From the NCBI RefSeq assembly GCF_029227915.1, contig NC_079886.1:24776501-24840500 (forward strand): 64,000 nt of DNA, given 5' to 3'. This document shows positions 59,949-64,000 of this stretch, piece after piece; position 1 is the stretch's first letter; the number at the start of each line of letters is the position of its first letter. A program made the translations under genes and the position numbers. This DNA comes from Hydractinia symbiolongicarpus. Taxonomy: Eukaryota; Cnidaria; Hydrozoa; Anthoathecata; Hydractiniidae. Under the pieces are notes generated by a model. That model had not been told where the DNA came from, did no database searches, and saw nothing but the letters and a program-made list of their open reading frames with translations.

Positions 59949-62216
59949 TTTGAATTAAGCCAAATCTGGCCGCACAAACCCGTAATTCCAAATTAATGTT
60001 TAGCAACTTAAAATTTGTTTTACACTGTTATTTTTCAAGAAATGGCATTAAAATCTTTACATTTTTTAAATATTTTATTTGTTTCAATTTTAAAAATGTT
60101 TTTTGTTGCATAAAGGATATATAGGTTTTTGGATTTACATTGCTCACTTATTAAATTATTTTACAACAGTGTGACCATGCATAATAAATCTAATGTTGTC
60201 TTCGCGCTTCGAATTATTTTAACCAATAAGATTACTAGAAAAAGGCTTCGTCCACACTACAAAAATTGTACATAACACAGAGTGGGTGTATTAAATTGAT
60301 AAAATTTACAGACAAAACCTTTTATTGAGGTGACACTGTCTGGCACAAAAAAACAACAAACTCATCGACATCTATTTTTGATAAACTTCTACAAGCGCAA
60401 GGGCTTCTTCTATTTTAAAAACAAACAATGATTAACGTGCGTGTTTCATCATAGTCTTATCTTATGGTTTCACCAATTCACCATCGATTTGCTGAAGACA
60501 GATCAATCAATTAAATGCCACACAGGAATAATAATTATGCCCACAGGTCAATTTAATGGTGCGCGTTTTTTAATGTCGAAAGATCCGCCAACCAAGGACC
60601 GCAACCTCGTCCCGAAAACCTCGTCTTTTTTCATTTTTCAATATCGCCATTCCAATATGCAAAAGTCAAAAAAGCCTGTGAAAGTCGGAGACAGGATGAG
60701 GTTGCGCCAAGCACAGAAGGCGTATTTCGCAATATCTTCCGCATCCGTACTTTCTTTGTTTTCTGGGCTAGAACTTGATTTTCCCTTTTTTTGTCGCATT
60801 TTTGGCGTTTACGTTAATCTTAGAAGGAAAACTTTATCTTGTTTTTATTAGTGATAGGTTTTCCCGGCTTCAAGTATCTATTTGACGTAAAACAACCTCG
60901 ATTCCAGGGCTTTTAACGTTTCTTATATATATCCTCATATTAAATGTGCTGCAGGCCATGGATTCGAGGAGAGGAAGATATTTTTTGTAAGTAGCATTTG
61001 TTCAATTCAGAATCAGTAGTGCTTAGAATTTAATGGTTTTACTGTTAATGCCTGCACTCCTTATTATTCCAAAAGAGGAAAAAAATTGAAAATTGAATGT
61101 TGATCTAAAGTTAGTTTTCCCAAAAGAGGCGTGCCCAGAACTTCGTTCCACGGGCTTTTTTGCGGCCAGGATTCGCTCACAAGTAAAGTCCCATTTTTGA
61201 TATAGGGGAGTACTCTAAATTGGTCTGGAGGACGATTTTACTTTTGAAGGATTTTGTTGACTATTCTAAACGGGACCACCCTTGTTAAAACAAGACAAGA
61301 TTCTATCTTTCTTTTTGCATCAATTAAGTAATATTGGAAATTCGGGAGAATGATTACACAGAATTGGAGATTTTGGTATCGCCTGGTTAGCTTGGAAATA
61401 CAACTTTTCAAAACATCGCCTGGTTAGCTTGGAAATGCAACTTTTCAAAACAGCGTCTGGTTGGCTTGGAACAACAACTATATAATGCTCTTGCTTGGTT
61501 GACTTGGAAATACAATTATTATCTATATTATAATAACCTTTTGCATATAATGAACGCATGTGATCAGAAACTAGATTGAAAAACTATTCCAGTCCAAGAT
61601 GACAACTTTTCCTCTTAGTCTGAACATTTTGCACGTATCTTCCGTGAGGTCTCTGCCGTTTACTTATTATGGCCAATGTCACATAAATAAGGGCAAAGTT
61701 TATGATCGAAAAAGAAATTTTTTATTATTTGCCTTTACCTTGTTATTGCAAATGCGCAAAAACCTGGAAATCCAAAATCGGATTGTAAGGCTGAGTCCAA
61801 AAAGAAACTCTGTGATATTTTCTACACTCAAAAGAATTTCATACTTGTCATATGAAACAAAAAAAATCTCATGCCTAGGGCTTTTCACACTTGCGACAGA
61901 ACAACACCACAACGAGATTTCTTTCAGCGAGAAAAAACCGCATGGTCTGCAAAACGGACGTCGATGCGTTTTGTGGTGCGTAATAATAATGGAACAATAC
62001 ATGCCTGGTTTTATGAGAAACAAAAATTTGGAATTTCGCCTGAGAATTTCTTAACTATCAAAAAAATTTATAGAGCCTGAACCCTGTTTTTATACATTTT
62101 AAAGTGTTTGTAACAAGAGCTCTGCCCATGTGCATTTTTAAAAAATTGATTACTAACAAAATTTATCATCATTGAGAACATAAGTAGACATTCTATGTAA
62201 TTTAGCAAATTATATT
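59949..62216. other. Intergenic between RACGAP1 start and DDRGK1 3' end
   Basis: Holds the RACGAP1 promoter or 5' UTR and the DDRGK1 3' UTR. ORFs at 60441-60851 and 61599-62054 have no domain. 60602-60706 carries an inverted repeat (GCAACCTCGTCCC and its complement), a small MITE. Confidence 0.5.
61379..61516. repeat. 37-bp tandem repeat, about four units
   Basis: ATCGCCTGGTTAGCTTGGAA at 61379 and 61416, AGCGTCTGGTTGGCTTGGAA at 61453, and a diverged unit near 61490. Confidence 0.85.
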
Positions 62217-64000
62217 CTAAGCTGAAACATCTACAGATTTAGGTTCTTTAGTTTTCGCCTCTTGTAATTTTATTAAGGAATTGCTTGACTCGGCAAGGTC
62301 AGCTATTGAGACACGTCCTCGTTGTTTGATAAATTTTGCAATGTTATTTAGTTCTTCTTCGGATATGTATATAAATTTGCCTCGATCATCCATGACACCT
62401 AAACAGGAATTGTGATAAAGTAATGAGACAAGAAGATATAAAGTGAAGAGTATAAAAAAGATTAATAAAGAACGACAAAGTAAGAATTTTTAATGAAATT
62501 CGAACAGCCAAGGTTACTAAATTTATTTGAAATACTTTTTGAAAAAATTTAGGAAAATTTAGCGGTTATAAAAATTTTTTGACGTTTTTGAGTTTCAAGT
62601 TTAACGTCGGGTTGAGGCTAAGTATAAATTTGGTAACCTTTTTTTCTAGAAACTAACGTCATTATGGTACAAAAGCAAAATGCTCAGCAGCCACTTTTGT
62701 GATCTTTAATAATTCTTGTATAAGAAATACTTCTTATCGCTTGTCTATCTAAACTTTTTTATATATTCACGACAGATTCAAGGCATTTAACCCTATTTTA
62801 CCTGGAGGGGGGTGGGGGGTGGGGCATAAAGTGCCCGAAGCCTTTTTGACTAGGCATAACTTTGGATACACACGTGATTAAGTGCTAAAATTTTGTTACT
62901 ATTCCTAGCTTCTGATGAAAAAAAAAGTTTTGGAAAAACGTTGTACTTTGCTGGGGGTATTGCATTTTTTGGACGGGGGTAAACTTTTTAAATTTTGAAA
63001 ACCGTTGACATTCATGTAGGAATGTTATAAGATGTTGTATCGGGTATATAATTATTTATTACATGTATGTTGGTTACTAAGTGGTGACCAAGGTGTTGCT
63101 AAGGAGATATATGGTTACTAGGGACAAAACGCAGACCAGATTTGAAGGAAATATCGATCCAGCAAATTGACGTCATTTCGGATCCCAATGACGTCATTAT
63201 ATTGTTTTATTTACCTGGATTATCTTTAAATGCCCTGTTCTACATATATGCCAAGTTTAGTGACATGAGCATATATATTACTGGTAGAACGGGTCTTTTG
63301 ATCTTTACCGTTAAAATAAGAAATTTTTTGCCGATATGACGTCATTTTTTATCCCAATGACGTCATTAAAATTACTTTTTGCATGTGAAACACATATTTT
63401 GGTATTCATTCCACACATCTACCAAGAATCAAGGCCGTATCATTAGTAACACACAAGAAATTAAAACGTACTGAAAAATTGGGAAAATGACCATTTTTCA
63501 CATGCGTGACGTCATTTCTAATCCCTATGACGTCATCAAATTATTTTTTTTTACCTGGATTGAGTTTTTACTAAGCCATTCTCCAACTGAGCCAAGTTTT
63601 ATCACTTAAGCACAAGTGGTTCAGGATTTATGGCCCACGGGCACTTTGTGCCCCCCCACAGGGTTACAAGGGCCAAAAAAGCTCAGGTATAATAGGGTTA
63701 AAGGATTTTATAACTTACGAAGAAAAAAATTCACCTTGGCTTTTGCTTTAGACTTTTTAATTTACATCATTACACGTAATGATGTAAATTAAAAAGTCTG
63801 AAGCAAATTCAACGTTGCTTTAACTTTTCTCACGCATATCAATTTTGAAAATAACATGAAATTATCTTTTGTTTATAACAGTAATTTATTTTTACCTGTT
63901 AGTCTTCCCATTTCTTGGAGGTTTTCTAATCTTTCAATAGCTTCTTGTGTTTTCAAATTAAAGTGTGCCGCCAGATCTTCTAATAAAATTACTTTTGTTT
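62217..64000 (-). CDS. DDRGK1: DDRGK1/UFBP1, last two exons (5' part outside window)
   Basis: ER-membrane adaptor of the UFM1 ligase complex (with UFL1), acting in UFMylation and ER-phagy. Visible exons: 64000-63896 (continues beyond the window) and 62398-62217, joined GT-AG in phase 1. The first encodes a winged-helix segment ([32 protein letters not shown]). The second carries the family signature [16 protein letters not shown] and [19 protein letters not shown], followed by a short Lys/Glu tail and stop TAG at 62219-62217. The N-terminal membrane anchor and charged region expected for the family lie outside the window. The intron (62399-63895) holds a TTAA-flanked MITE and a palindrome. 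Confidence 0.95.
62791..63697. mobile_element. 907-bp piggyBac-like MITE with TTAA flanks
   Basis: CCCTATTTTACCTGG at 62791 and, at 63697, the reverse complement of CCCTATTATACCTGAG. TTAA lies immediately outside both ends (62787-62790, 63698-63701), the piggyBac target signature. Subterminal GGGCATAAAGTGCCCG (62822) and GGGCACTTTGTGCCC (63640) extend the inverted-repeat relation. The interior has three ~170-bp repeats, each with paired TGACGTCAT sites. No transposase is present. Confidence 0.8.
63168..63537. repeat. Three ~170-bp repeats with paired TGACGTCAT (CRE-like) sites
   Basis: TGACGTCAT at 63168 and 63189; 63337 and 63359; 63507 and 63529. Members of each pair are 21-22 bp apart with an ATCCC(A/T)ATGACG phrase between. 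They lie within the piggyBac-like MITE. Confidence 0.85.
63742..63807. repeat. Long near-perfect palindrome in DDRGK1 intron
   Basis: AGACTTTTTAATTTACATCA (63750) mirrors to 63799. The 25-nt arms match at 24 of 25 positions with essentially no loop, and weaker pairing (GCTTT/GAAGC) extends to about 63742-63807. Confidence 0.9.

Noticed and set aside
60441-60851. 136-aa ORF between RACGAP1 and DDRGK1
   Set aside because: It spans a small inverted-repeat (MITE-like) segment and has no recognisable domain.
61599-62054. 151-aa ORF with antisense partner
   Set aside because: No domain or splice support; probably chance.

Overview
This window is animal nuclear DNA. It is AT-rich, and its genes are split by short GT-AG introns that I could join in frame from exon to exon. 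Five host genes are recognisable from their protein sequence: an OXSR1/STK39 (OSR1/SPAK) kinase (+, 3342-19628, 17 coding exons), a PCTP/STARD2-type START protein (+, 34181-37472, 6 coding exons), an adhesion-type 7TM receptor with discoidin, EGF and CUB domains (+, 39099-44476, 4 coding exons), a RACGAP1/CYK-4 orthologue (-, 59948-47463, 24 coding exons) and the 3' end of DDRGK1/UFBP1 (-, 64000-62217, truncated by the window edge). The gene set, the receptor architecture and the mix of transposons suggest a non-bilaterian animal, most likely a cnidarian and possibly a hydrozoan. That assignment is inference.

Layout. 1-3341 is non-coding, with an inverted-repeat pair about 1.9 kb apart and a 153-bp tandem duplication just upstream of OXSR1. 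The 7.8-kb first intron of OXSR1 holds a nest of transposons. An intact-looking Tc1/mariner element (6080-9374) carries a DD34E transposase and, divergently, a BEN-like ORF. It sits inside a decayed copy of the same family in the opposite orientation, which also received a third small element (10214-10704). Later OXSR1 introns hold a Penelope-like reverse transcriptase fragment and a TA-flanked MITE. 19.6-25.6 kb is intergenic: tandem Helitron-like units, a minisatellite and several MITEs. 25649-30807 is a complete tyrosine-recombinase retrotransposon of the Ngaro/PAT type with split direct repeats A1...B1-A2-B2. Its Gag-like ORF, RT-RNase H and recombinase appear to be linked by a UGA-CUA stop codon and by a 49-nt spliceosomal intron. 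30.8-34.2 kb is non-coding with hairpin repeats. PCTP and the receptor follow on +. The receptor and RACGAP1 converge on a roughly 3-kb gap. RACGAP1 introns hold Helitron-like arrays and a frameshifted non-LTR retrotransposon tail. The DDRGK1 intron holds a TTAA-flanked piggyBac-like MITE and a long palindrome.

The host genes do not form one pathway: osmotic/ion-transport kinase signalling, lipid transfer, cell-surface sensing, cytokinesis and ER UFMylation. The most unusual content is mobile: the stop-codon and intron organisation of the Ngaro/PAT-like element, and the Tc1 element with a second, BEN-like gene.
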